Positions 47,501 through 57,790 of a DNA stretch of 64,000 nucleotides are shown here, in pieces. Origin of the DNA: Gordionus sp. m RMFG-2023 (taxonomy: Eukaryota; Nematomorpha; Gordioida; Chordodea; Parachordodidae). The stretch is from positions 13,233,666 to 13,297,665 of the forward strand of contig NC_088778.1 of the NCBI RefSeq assembly GCF_954871325.1, written 5' to 3'. The translations under genes and the position numbers were made by a program. Position 1 is the stretch's first letter; the number at the start of each line of letters is the position of its first letter. A model generated the notes under the pieces. The model had not been told where the DNA came from, ran no database searches, and saw only the letters and a program-made list of their open reading frames with translations.

Positions 47501-50500
47501 GGTCTTCCAATACTTGTCCAATATCAATTTCGTTCAATGACGCCTGCACACCTTTTGTCAAAATCAAATTCAACCTCTAACCCTTTACTCTGCAGTTAGT
47601 TTTTCTCGATTTTGTAGAATTTTCTATATATTATGAATAGAATCACTTGATGGCACTCTTATATAATTCAGGTTCTATGATTTATAACTAAGGCCATTAT
47701 TTTACATTTGTTTCATAATTTATAATATCTTGCTTTATTATTATCTTTTTCAAATTTATTATTATATTTGACTTTATTATACCCTTTATCAAACGTATTA
47801 TTGTATTTGTTATTATAGTATAGCCTTTATCAAACGTATTTGTTTTAAATGGATGTTTATAATGATTTTTATTATCGTTTTTTTGTTATTATTTATCTTG
47901 ACAACCTACATATTTTTATTCGTCAATTTCTTTGCCTACACGCTCAGAGGCGATTGCCAGATCAAAAATAAATTGGGAAGTCAGTATATTATTATCTATA
48001 AGGACCGTCGAGATATTGAGCCCGAAGATCTCTTTCAAATTTCACCAGTTCTGTGCCAACTATAAACTGATCACATAAACGCCCATCCATATCTTAGAAG
48101 TTTAACACAGTCAAATCTAGAAACAAAATTCTTCGAAGTCGATTAAAATATATTGACTTAATCTCCTAAGATAACGTTTCAATAGAATCTATTTCAATAT
48201 TTTTATTACCAAAAAATGCTAAAAATATATCTTCATATTGAGACTCAGTTGAACTTAGATTTTTTGAACAAAAACTGGCTTCCCAGGTAGAAAAATACCA
48301 GAATATTGAACTCTCCATCGAATTTTTCAAATTTAACGTTTATTTAAGACTAAATATTTACCATTTAAGGTTAGTATTATTATTACTTTACTTCCGTCGT
48401 CAATAGAAAACTATGATAAATATAATAGTCAATTGAGATTTATCATATTATATACATTCAAAGTTTATTCAAAATCATATAATAATTTTCTTCTATATCT
48501 AAGATATAATAATAATATAATCAATTTCTAGAATGTTCTGTTTTTTAAATAATACTCATTTATTACAAGCTCTCATTTTTTTTTGCATAAATGAGTTATC
48601 AGTTCCCATAGCTAAAATGTTAATGAAAACTGATCCTTAGTATTCACTATGGAGTGGGTTTAGTTATACATTACAATTAACAAAAAAATTTCAAATTTTA
48701 TGCATTCAAGAACATCAATATCTCATAATTTAGATGATTCCACATTTAATAAAAATAATTTAAAATTTTTTTTTTTTAAATTTTAAATATTTAGCAAAAT
48801 TAAGAAGAGCAAATTTATCATATCGGCTAGATCTCTAATATCAATTTAAAAATTATGTTAGAGATTAAGTTCACTGAAATCGATTTGGGGACCGATAGGC
48901 AATCGTTAAATAACGAGAAAATAAATTGACCACATTTAGTTGATCTGCATACAGCTGACCATTTTTTTAAAAAATATTTTTGGACCTTGGAGTTAGTTTT
49001 ATTCTTGCCATTCACTGGTTATAAAATTTGTCCCGTCTATGGCGTGTCCCATCTAAGAAAAATTCTATGTTTTGGTTAAAATATTTCTTATTTTCCCGTG
49101 ATTATTTTTATTGCTATTTTATGTATCGTCTTCTTTGTGAAATTAATCGAATACTTAGAAGCACGAATTCTAAAATCCATGTTAATATTTAGTGTTATGA
49201 TGCTATTTTATGTATCGTCTTCTTTGTGAAATTAATCGAATACTTAGAAGCACGAATTCTAAAATCTATGTTAATATTTAGTGTTATGAATGCTACCAGT
49301 ATAAACTTTATTAAGAAAAAAAATTATTAGAATTTTGATCAACTTTGCAATTAAAAATAGAGTGATCGCATTTATCTAAAATTTTATCAATGTTTAGTAC
49401 ATTAGTATATTATCTAAATCAGTTGTTTATATTATAGAGAAAAGCTATTGGCGAAAATAGAACAAATTGGCATCATGCCAAAATAAAAATAAAAACGCTA
49501 TACTAAGTTTGCCTTAATATATTCTTTGATTAGTACCTATTAATTCCTCAATCAGTTTTGCCAACCACAAAAAAACAACTAATTTTAAGTGTGAAGTGAG
49601 TCAATCTTTTGAAAAGAGTAATTCTGAAGCTTATACTAAACCTAGTTCTTTATTAGTACATTTTAATTCTTGGTTAAACGATTTAAAGTGAGAAAATATT
49701 GGTAAAATAAAAATTGGTATTATACCAAAATGGAGCTAATATTTATTAACAATTCTTCAATTAGTTTTACCACAAAAATGCAAAATAAAAACTATATCAC
49801 GCCTTAAGCGTTAAGTCACCAAGCTTCTGGAAGGGTTAATTCTGAACTTATATAAATTAATTGTGCGTATATATTATATTTTAGTGCTTCATTCACTTCA
49901 TTTGAAAAATAGCTTATAAAAAACATTGTCAAAAAAAATCGAGATTGTAATTATCCAGTAGGAAAATTTTAGAAGCACTCAATATCTGAGTTGCACCAAT
50001 ATTTAATTCTGATTAGTACTAATTCATCAATCAGTCTTGCAGTCACTAGAGAGAAACCGAGTTTTAAGTTAATCATACCTTATGTTGCGTCTTATAGGAT
50101 TTTGAATCGTCGATTTATATTCTGAATAAAGATTTTCAAAGATTTAAGCATTAAATTTGCCGAATGCACTAATTCTAAAGCTTAACCTAATTTTTAATGC
50201 TTAATTAGAATAGCCGTAGTGAGGATTTTGATAAAAGGGGGAGAAGCAATGGTGGGTTATCTCTATAAATTTTATTGGTATTACATTTTTTAAAATAATT
50301 ATGGTTTTTATAAAAGTGCCTTGTCTAAAAATTGAATTATAGCCATTATTTTTAAAAATTATTTACTTTTAATTATTTTTCTTTCGAATTATACATTTTT
50401 GAGGAAAGGGGTAAGGGATTTTTTTATATTAGCTAAATATAATTTACGAGACAGACAAGTTTCGAGAAAGAAAAACATCCTTACGCCGCCTTCCATACGC

Positions 50501-51606
50501 TTAGTACACCTTTTAAAAGAACACTTCGCTCAACGTCTAACATTTTTATAGAATTTATTAATATATTTTTTCACTCACTTTCTAAACGAGAGTAATTTTT
50601 GTGATGATTTTATGGAAATAAAAGAAAATTAAGTAGACGGCTATCAATTTAAATAGAAATATTTCCCATGTTTCCATATGGAGAATTCTTCAAAACTCCC
50701 ACCCTTGCCAGTCACTTATCTAACCCGATAAATTTAATATAGCTCACTTTTGGTCGTTAAAAATATTAAAAAACTCATTAAATTCTTTTTTTTTTTAATA
50801 TGACTAATAAAAGGTGGGCCCAATATAATTTTCTATTTTTATATAATTACAAATAAAAATTAAAATGGGAATTTTAAAACTATTTTATATTAGCTTCCAA
50901 ATGATAATCTTGATGTTAGAATTCCGGTATGGGTCACAGGTATCGAATTTATTACATCTTTTAAAATCGCCATTTGCACTGCTTTTCGTCAAGTAAAATT
51001 TAATAATAAATATATTTATATTTTATAATATGATAGATACGCATATATGATTATAACAGACCGACATTCGACAAATCAAATCGAACATTAAGATCTCGAC
51101 CATTAATTTCTATAGAAATACCGGGTGCTAATAGCTTTTCAACATTAAAATATATGCATATTCATCACAAGCACTTGCTTATAGGTGGAGATAATGAAGG
51201 TGGGTTAGCAATCATTGAATTAAAAGAAGAAAGCTTACATGGTAGAGGTACGCCCATCAAAATACCATCAAATAACATTGATAAAATATCTTTATTAAAA
51301 GTGGGAAAAATGATTAATCATAAATTTATTGCCAATAAAAAATACGTTCACTATGCCAATGGCTCTTTAAGATTCATAACTAGTATTAAAGCCACTCTAA
51401 TTAATGATGAAAATGAAAAACAAATCAAAGATAATAAGAATTTATTGATGTTGAGCTTAGACAGATATTTAAGAATATCTGATATAAATAATATTGGCAC
51501 CCCAATACATCAAGTATAATTTTATATCAAATTTTAAAAATTTACAATTTATTTTTATTTCCAGATCTTCTTGAAATCAATACCAACTTGCATATTAATT
51601 CGTTAA
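35455..51606 (+). CDS. WDR74: WDR74 / NSA1-like WD-repeat ribosome-biogenesis protein, 8 exons
   Basis: Host gene. Eight exons totalling 1125 nt join in perfect phase into 374 residues plus stop, close to human WDR74 (385 aa) and colinear with it: FPVYIGTDTGIIKGINL (start of the WD propeller), ILVIYKDGYLYTYDE, YIVCSVHDIEIW, LFAIGGKENDLKIYNI, IFEAKN, LDVRIPVWVTGI, IRIYDYNRPTF, LLIGGDNEGGLAIIEL, LSLDRYLRISDI, then HQ-IFLKS. GGKEN, AKN, R-(V/I)-P-(V/I)-W and DRYLRI are family hallmarks. WDR74/NSA1 acts in the nucleolus and nucleus in pre-60S assembly with the AAA-ATPase NVL/Rix7. The basic C-terminal tail of vertebrate WDR74 is absent; the protein stops soon after FLKS. Introns are 38, 40, 44, 41, 14769, 44 and 51 bp. 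Start chosen because it matches the family N-terminus. No disabling change seen. Confidence 0.92.
35554..35657 (+). CDS. WDR74: WDR74 exon 2
   Basis: After a 38-bp intron (acceptor TTGAAG); encodes (G)INLKDNNVENIVGQ to ANKQKNK, donor GTAGAA. Confidence 0.85.
35698..35819 (+). CDS. WDR74: WDR74 exon 3
   Basis: After a 40-bp intron (acceptor TTAAAG); ILVIYKDGYLYTYDELSKN to INRHE, donor GTAAAA, phase 2. Confidence 0.85.
35864..35924 (+). CDS. WDR74: WDR74 exon 4
   Basis: After a 44-bp intron (acceptor ATATAG); FYIVCSVHDIEIWTKEFVKI, donor GTTTAC. Confidence 0.84.
35966..36124 (+). CDS. WDR74: WDR74 exon 5
   Basis: After a 41-bp intron (acceptor ATCTAG); 53 codons with LFAIGGKENDLKIYNI and IPIFEAKN, donor GTAATA. 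This donor opens the 14.8-kb intron. Confidence 0.92.
36125..37025. other. WDR74 intron 5, 5' part
   Basis: No recognised repeat. A 22-bp exon-like patch near 36216 was considered and dropped because exon 5 joins exon 6 directly in phase and in register. Confidence 0.5.
37026..37700. repeat. Left inverted arm of giant element 2
   Basis: Inversely similar to 45480-46048, including AAATTATAAAAAGACATTAT and TTTTGAGCC(A/G)AAATTTATTT segments. Confidence 0.82.
38107..38971 (-). mobile_element. Miniature hAT derivative, copy 3, perfect TSD
   Basis: TIRs TAAAGCTGTGCCGATCC and the inverse of TAAGGCTGTGCCGATATT; perfect 8-bp duplication CTTTCTAA (38099-38106, 38972-38979). On the minus strand it has the same BED-start and dimerisation scraps as copy 1, here adjacent after loss of the catalytic core. 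A ~63-bp segment (AACAAAAAAAAGAAAA...AGTATCGG) is tandemly duplicated at about 38785-38905. The intact duplication suggests recent insertion into giant element 2. Confidence 0.92.
40092..40200 (+). repeat. PIF/Harbinger-like end fragment, copy 2
   Basis: Begins GGCTGCATTCAAAGTGAAG after TTA; 40135-40192 is identical to 3326-3383. Confidence 0.45.
40864..41096. repeat. 233-bp fold-back (hairpin) repeat
   Basis: Two ~110-bp arms are inverse copies (TATATAGAGTGTTGTGATGA at the left, its inverse with one change at the right), with a few tens of bases of loop. Probably a fold-back MITE; no target duplication established. Confidence 0.8.
41512..41536. repeat. GC-rich perfect hairpin
   Basis: GCACCAGCTT, 5-nt loop, AAGCTGGTGC, in an unusually G+C-rich 90-bp patch next to the right 85-bp direct repeat. 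Confidence 0.75.
42175..43567 (-). mobile_element. hAT element, CAGGGATGTGAAC family, perfect TSD
   Basis: Left end CAGGGATGTGAACTC, right end GGTTCACATTCCTT, perfect 8-bp duplication CAGGAAAC (42167-42174, 43568-43575). Minus-strand scraps at 42906-43172 (KDFSNDFIIGAFEVILSE, FYGIWIRCRLDLEKF) and 42662-42916 (ECASIYLDLRYHVLLSIEQK) match the transposase relic at 7519-7866, with an extra segment and frame changes. BED finger and dimerisation domain are not readable. Non-functional but structurally bounded. Confidence 0.88.
43576..44944. other. Unassigned interior of giant element 2
   Basis: A+T-rich with chance ORFs only; a slightly less A+T-rich patch at 44540-44660 is unexplained. Confidence 0.4.
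44945..45300. mobile_element. TAGTGTTGTTAAACGGC-family fragment
   Basis: Contains inverted segments built from TATTGAGTTAGCCATTTTTA and ends GCCGTTTAACAACACTAG near 45211, followed by a partial second copy. Fragmentary; left end not found. Confidence 0.5.
45480..46048. repeat. Right inverted arm of giant element 2
   Basis: Inverse partner of 37026-37700. A ~48-bp motif starting TAAATAAATTTCGGCTCAAA occurs twice in direct orientation (about 45483 and 45662), on either side of the inner TIR. Confidence 0.82.
46150..48350 (-). mobile_element. Ty3/Gypsy retrotransposon fossil (gag-pol)
   Basis: Minus-strand parts in the expected order. A Gag-like region lies at about 47900-48350 (short motifs FEKFDGEF and CDQFIVGTELVKFERDLRAQ). 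Reverse transcriptase lies at about 46350-47100 (ELDRLLAAGIMGKI, DIRICAEFKVTLNP, KFTVIDLKDMYL, GAYLDDVIISGR). LTRs were not recognised, and the element is broken in many places, an old copy. It lies in the WDR74 intron, just past giant element 2. Confidence 0.85.
48360..50893. other. WDR74 intron 5, 3' part
   Basis: No gene. Contains a perfect-register tandem duplication at 49112-49289; otherwise A+T-rich unique-looking sequence. Confidence 0.55.
49112..49289 (+). repeat. 89-bp tandem duplication
   Basis: Two adjacent copies, 49112-49200 and 49201-49289, starting TGCTATTTTATGTATCGTC, with a single visible difference. A recent local duplication. Confidence 0.92.
50894..50992 (+). CDS. WDR74: WDR74 exon 6
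   Basis: Acceptor ATATTAG; LPNDNLDVRIPVWVTGIEFI to CTAFRQ. It restores AKN-x-x-ND-x-LD-x-R-x-P-x-W in register with the family, across the long intron. Donor GTAAAA. Confidence 0.9.
51037..51513 (+). CDS. WDR74: WDR74 exon 7
   Basis: After a 44-bp intron (acceptor GATAG); 159 codons, IRIYDYNRPTFDKSNRTLR through the last two propeller blades to SLDRYLRISDI and PIHQ; donor GTATAA. Confidence 0.92.
51565..51606 (+). CDS. WDR74: WDR74 exon 8 (terminal)
   Basis: After a 51-bp intron (acceptor TTTCCAG); IFLKSIPTCILIR and TAA. Equivalent to the VYLKS...CLLL segment that closes the propeller. Confidence 0.87.
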   Translation: MFLKSIPTCILIR

Positions 51607-53579
51607 ATTACTATTGTATTTAAATTTAAAGAATATTATACAATTAAATATATAATTATTGTTTATTCTTCCACTTTATCTTGTTGAATTTTTGTGTAAT
51701 CAAAATTTTTCTTGTAAATTTCTAATTTTCTTTGTCTATTGAAATGATCCACCTATAAATAATTTGCAAACTAAATATTTTAACCATTTTCTAAAACAGC
51801 AATTTAATTAATATATTGAGGCTTAATTTCTAATTAAAAATATACATTTATTTTATAGATAATATTGGATTTTATTTTAAAAAATATTGGGGAGGTGGGT
51901 GGAGATTTACTTAAAATTATATTCATAAATTGCAAATTTGCCAGGGGATCTTCTCTTCCTCCTTGGCAATGCCAAGGATATTTTTTTAACTATCCCTCTA
52001 TTCTTGGTTAATAATTTATGCCAGTCATTACATAGAAAATGGCTAAACGATTCATTATACTAAAATGTAATAAAACCCATTTTTGATATATTTTATATTA
52101 ATGGAATCATGCATTGCCCTGGTGCACAAAACCACCTAGCTTAGCTTCAGAAAAAATCTGGTCCTTTATGGATTCCAATCGCCAAGTTTATAAAATGATT
52201 CGTCAATCAATGTTTAAAGTGATTCAGCCACAATAATAACTTAACTCAAGGAATCTGCAACTCAAGGAAATTTTTTAATTGGATGAATCACATTTAAAGT
52301 TAAACAAGTATGTCGGATTAATGGTTAGAGATATGGGTTAGGATTAATTAATGGTTTGAGAGATATGGGTTGGGTTAAAATATATTAAAAATGGATTTCA
52401 AAAAAATTTAATCATTTTTATTAATAATTTGTCAAATTTGACTGGTCATGTTATTAAAAATAATTGAGTTGGATCATAATCATAACTATGATGTATATAA
52501 AAACACAAAAGCAATAAAGTTAAACCCTAGACATCATTACCTTTTATTTTTACAAATAAATATTTTGCTTTTTAATGATATATTTCTATATTTTTCTTAA
52601 AAAAAATACATCAGTCATAATAATTAAAGTTAAATATTGGATTGGGCTAACATTTTCAAATAAAAAAAGGATCCAATATATTTTATTTCATAATAAGAAT
52701 AAATTAATAAAGGGACCAAAAACTTTTAATTTAAAAAAGAGTAGCTAAAAATATTATACTTTTTTATATTATCTGCAACAAGAAAGGGATTTAAAAATGT
52801 GATATTCAATCATCATATCTTAGGATATTTATGAAACTGTTAGAGATAAAATTATCAGAAAAAAAGACGAAGCAGTTATTCCTAATTGTTTAAAAAGAGC
52901 CATAAGAACTCAAAATATTGTTAACTTTGTCATATAGAAAAGATCATAAACTCATTAATGGTCACGATTTTTCTAGTGGATAAAAATGCTCAATTTTTTC
53001 AAATTATATTGATTAATTCAAATATGATATTCTAAAAAATCATCCTAAATAGAAAATCTAGCCCGTTAACCAATAAGAGGTTAAAAAAGATAAAAATTAT
53101 GTATAAAACTATAAGATCAATAAAAAACAGAAATCTTTATTCTTTTTTTATAATAAAAACGAGAAAATGTTTATATATTATGAAAATCTTTGAAACATTT
53201 AATATGAAGTGTGATTTGACATGTTTGGCACATATATATTGAGTGCGTGTGTCAATATCTGCATCTTAGTCTTTTTCCATCTATAATTTTAGATAAATAA
53301 TGTCCAGATGAATCAGTAGGGTTTTCACTCTGTAATGCTAACTGGCTGGCGTGCCCAGTACTTAAATTTTTTTTCAATTTGTACTGGTGTTCGAAGGAGA
53401 TAGTAACTAAAGGTCTGTATTGGGCAGGGTATCGGTCTGCCAGCTTATCTAAGTGGACGGGTAAAAAAAATTGAAACTATGGTCAGGCGGGTTAAGAAAT
53501 TTAAACAATGGGTGGGCGGATTAAGAAAATTTAAAAAATTTTTCAAAAACAAACTAAAGAAAAATCATAATTAATTAAA
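51607..53579. other. WDR74 3' flank
   Basis: No gene recognised. Weak direct repeats AGAGATATGGGTT(A/G)GG at about 52328 and 52360, and a G-rich patch at 53430-53530 (GGTCTGTATTGGGCAGGG) that may be a lone transposon end. Confidence 0.45.
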
Positions 53580-54171
53580 TGATCAATAACAATTTCTTAT
53601 TTTATTGTATCAATCGTTTGTTTTTCGACATCTTTATCTAATTGTTTCTACCATATATAAGGTCTCGTAATGGATTTCATTGATGTAATACCCGGATGTC
53701 CCGTATGCAATATATGTAAAACTCTTTTTTGAAGTGAGTACGGAATGATTAATCTGTCATTCCAAAATAAAATACCGCCAACATTTTCTATTTCATCTAT
53801 TCTTGTTCATGTAATTCTGGTGCTTGATTTTGTATATTTGTATGATTTATTAATCTTTCTGTTGGCTTTCGTTCCCTCGTTGGATATCGGGGTTGAATTC
53901 CTTCTTGACTTGGTTCTATTGTTTTATAATCTCTAACTTTATTGATTCGGTTTCCACTGGTTCTTCCCTTGTTCGTAGGGTCAGCATGTTTTCCTACGAT
54001 TTTTTCCCTTTTCCAGGGTTGTGATGGCGGATTCCACTGGCATACGGCAACACTTGGTATATCTCTTCATTGTTTTTGACATATACTACAGCTGTTTACT
54101 AGTTTTTCGACCCACCATATATAATGTCTGGCAATAGATTTTATTGACGTAATACCCGGATGTCCCGTAAT

Positions 54172-56748
54172 CAGAGCCGTAGCTAGAGATTTTCAGTTAG
54201 GGGGAGGGGCAGCTGCTTACTTAGGGGGGCCACTATTTTTTATAAATAAAACAAATAATTGAGCATTTATAGAAATTTTTTGCTATTTTAATTTAAAAAT
54301 AATAATGTTATATGAATACAAATTAATACTATAATATGAACATACAAAATAATAATATAATACGACGATCTTTATATTTATTTAACATAAATGAATTAAT
54401 TTTGTGTTAATTTTTTTCATAAGCCATCAATACTAAATTTTGCTTACTTTGATCTTTCATCGACCCTCTAGTACTCGATAGAACTCTCTTTATTATAGAG
54501 AAAGAAGCCACACAAGAAGCCGTTGGTAATGATGATGGCTGCTGAGTAGCATTTATACAATTCTCTAAATGCAAGATGATATTTTTTTTACATAATATTT
54601 AGGTATTTTCAAAATTATGAGTTTCTTTAACTTCTGCAGCTAATAATCCTTTAGCTATTTTCATTTCGGATGTAAAGTTTCCATATTTAAGTTTAATAAT
54701 AATTCTAATCGGGCCATTTTGTGGATATAAAATAATCACTATCAAAGGGGGACAATGCATTCAAACTTGATAGAAGATTATAATCATCTTGTGTAAATCT
54801 ATCTAAAAAATTATCAACAAAGTAATCAATAATTACATTTAAAGAACTCCAATAGGAGTCTTTTTCGCAATCAAATTGTAATTTGGTTTCGACTAAAAAA
54901 TCTTGGAAATTTATAGGCGTTTTACATACGCTTGATGATTTGTGGGGAGTGAGATTAAATTTTGCTAAAGGTTTTTTAGCCTTTATTCAAATCAAATCAA
55001 TAGAATTCTTATATTTTTTTAATATATTGATCATGGAATCAATACAATTTTTAGCATCCACTTGATAAGTACCTACTGAATGTAGATACTTATATAGTAG
55101 ATATATTGTTATTAATATCACATAAATTATAATGGCTAATATAACGTAATTTATATTAACGTATTGAGATAAAAGACCAGAGACTTCGACAGAATCATGA
55201 GCGGAAACCTCTGAATTAAGAGTTTCATTATAAAAGTAAACTAATACTTCACCAATAGACTCAAAATTAACATAAATGATGCGATATGTTTCTAAATGAC
55301 CAGTCCACCTCTGGTCTAGTCTCTCAAGAGTATGGCCTGCATATTTACAGGATACGTTAAACCGCCTTTGGCAATGCATTGAATAAGTATTCGAAATGAT
55401 AACAATATTATTATACCAATTTTGAGCCACAAGATGCAACATGTGGTTGTAGCAATGTATAAAAGGAATTTTTTTATTAATTTTGAAATAGGGTTTGCAC
55501 TCCTCCATTTCGGCCAGACATAGCACCATCATATGTCGGGTTTATCATATTCGTTGAATTAATATTTAACTCATTAAGTTTCTTTAAAATGCAATTAGTA
55601 ATGCTTTCAGCAGAAAGACACTGTAAATTAATAATCCCTATTAAATTTTCTTGGACTTCTCCAGAAAAAATATAAATAATTATCCTCAGGTTTTCACAAC
55701 CTGATGCATCTTATGTCACATCAGCCTTAAGACAAAAAAAAGGCATCTCACTTGTTATATTTATTTGAAATATAATCAAGCACCATATCTACCATGATAG
55801 ATATTACTTCGTTTTGAATCTGGGTGATGTATATCGCGTATAAATTTCGTAATTTTATTTAATTCAGGATTTTTTTGGATGGTGTATGAAAACATTGATA
55901 TAAATAGTCCAGAAAGAATAAATTAGTTTTCAACATTTGCTGCATCCGTTATTTTTGTTGAACCAGTCCCACGGAAAGGTAGCTCCTGTATGTTAAGAAA
56001 TATCATGAAATTTTGATTTAAGATAGTAAAGATTACGGTTAATTTGTTGGCTTACCAAATTGGTGTTATCTTACTATTTTCTTTATAATGCTAAAATATT
56101 CACCGCTGTTTTAAATAACTGGTTATATCGGGCTTAGATAATATAATTCTGTCTAAGATCTTAATCGGACCATTTTTAAAAATCGGCCCAAATCGAGCTG
56201 TTTAGCAACACCACAATATTTACCAAATTTTATAAAAATTTAATAAGAACCTTTTTTAATTTAATAAATATTTACGAATCGGTATCAATCTGTTTCCTTA
56301 GACTTGATATATATGAAAATCCCGGTTTTTATGATTCGCACCCAGAATATCAGAGACCTTCAAAAGATAATAATATTGTGATTGAACCATAATAAATAAA
56401 ATAATTATCATTGAAATAAGTACAATTCAAACGTTATAATTAAGCGCCTATATAATGTTATACACAAACACACATGAAAATGATAAAATATGAATGAATG
56501 ATGATTTATTATTGTGTAAAAATAAACCAAGATAGGAAGAAATTTACAAACAAGACATGTTTTTTGAATAAATATTTAAAATTTATTTTAAAAATATAAA
56601 AATAATCAATTACAAAAATTTTTTTTAAATTTGGGGGGCCGGAAAAATTTATGGAGGTTATTTTTGGGAGACAAAGATTTTTTCTGAGGGCCAGGTTTGG
56701 GGGCCAAAATTTTTTAACCCCCCCCCCCCCCCAGTGGCTACGGCCCTG
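54172..56748 (-). mobile_element. hAT element, CAGGGCCGTAGCCA family, inserted in a Gypsy fossil
   Basis: TIRs CAGAGCCGTAGCTAGAG and the inverse of CAGGGCCGTAGCCACTGG; flanks CCCGTAAT (54164-54171) and GCCGTAAT (56749-56756) agree at seven of eight. A long C-run precedes the right TIR. It carries a minus-strand transposase of the TTF/DUF4371 hAT type. A fragment of the TAGTGTTGTTAAA family (inverse ACAGCTCGATTTGGGCC near 56190) is embedded near its upstream end. Confidence 0.88.
54420..55990 (-). pseudogene. TTF/DUF4371-type hAT transposase, degenerate
   Basis: In order on the minus strand: LPFRGTGS and FIRDIHHPDSK (N-terminal part), DASGCENLRIIIYIFSGEVQ, NPTYDGAMSGRNGGVQTLFQ. Then comes a frame change in an A-rich stretch near 55475, then FIHCYNHMLHLVAQNW and LERLDQRWTGHLE in a 181-codon frame (54987-55532). 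The C-terminal region near 54480-54540 reads FSIIKRVLSSTRGSMKDQSK (the usual ERSFS-x-L-x-x-IK...RS-x-M). A stop codon also precedes DASGC. Domains are nearly complete, but at least two lesions make it non-functional. Confidence 0.82.
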
Positions 56749-57610
56749 GCCGTAATATGTGTAAAACTCTTTTTTAAAGTGAGTACGGAATAATTAATCT
56801 GCCATTCCAAAATAAAATACCGTCATCATTTTATATTTCATCTATTCTTATTCTAAAAGCTTGTAATTCTGGTGTTTGATTTTGTATATTTGTACCATTT
56901 ATTAATATTTGTACTCTTCTTAAAATTAGATCTTTTGCGGTTTCCTCTCTAAGTTCTATTCTTGATAGAGTTAATGTGTCATAAATAAGATTTCTTATAT
57001 ATTTCACTGTTTTATTTTCGCTAGTTATTCTATCATCATTTTTCTCTATTAAGTTTCGCGATAAAGCATCTGCAATTATCTTATTAACGCCATTCTTGTA
57101 CATTATATTATAATCATATGCAGATAATTTATAAGTCTACCGTAATAATCTTTAGTTTGTTAATGAGCTTAAATCTCTGTTATTACCATATATCTTTATT
57201 AAAGGTTCGTGGTCTGTTCAAATTTTAAATTTTCGTCCATACAAATAGTTATGAAATTTTTCTACGCCTTTTATTATTGCTTTTGCTTCTTTGTCTATTG
57301 TAGAATAATTCTTTTCAGCGTCTTGTAAAGTTCTTGAGGTGTAAACTATTGGAAATTCGTTACCATTATCATATTTTTGCATGAGTACAGCTCCAAATCC
57401 TTGGTTAGATGCATCTGTTTCTAATATTAACTTGAGGTCTGGTTTATAAAACTGTATAGTATTTTGTTCTGTTACTATTCCGAATAGCATGAAACGATTA
57501 CAAAAATAGCACGGTATTTTATTTTGGAATGGCAGATTAATCATTTCGTACTCACTTCAAAAAGAGTTTTACATATATTGCATACGGGACATCCGGGTCT
57601 CACAGAGAAA

Positions 57611-57790
57611 GAGGGTATACTTCAAACAGATTTTGGTGGAAACGACAAGATATTTGCCAAAGCTATCAAGATTAGCAAGAAAAATATTGGCAATTCCTGC
57701 AACTAGTGCTCCTTCTGAATGAAGATTTAGCATTGTTGTAAGGTTTTTAGAACAAAGAAGAACGTGTTTGAATTAATGTCAATTCATTAT
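57611..57790 (+). pseudogene. hAT dimerisation-domain fragment
   Basis: The plus-strand reading resembles a LPRLARKILAIPATSAPSE-type hAT C-terminal motif followed by a cysteine/arginine-rich tail, split over frames. Abuts the inverted Gypsy fragment; no TIR seen. Confidence 0.6.

Larger units (their letters stand above)
53580..57610 (-). mobile_element. Ty3/Gypsy retrotransposon fossil (RNase H-integrase), split by a hAT
   Basis: The minus strand shows an RNase H-like region at 57218-57544 (ILETDASNQGFGAVL, YTSRTLQDAEKNYST, KFHNYLYGRKFKI) and a linker (NKIIADALSR). The integrase HHCC zinc-binding region is interrupted by the hAT at 54172-56748 and continues below it (HPGI, CSICQK). A second partial integrase-end copy lies near 53640-53830, and an inverted fragment of the same end lies at 57510-57600, so local rearrangement has occurred. 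Broken, old, no LTR seen. Confidence 0.82.
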
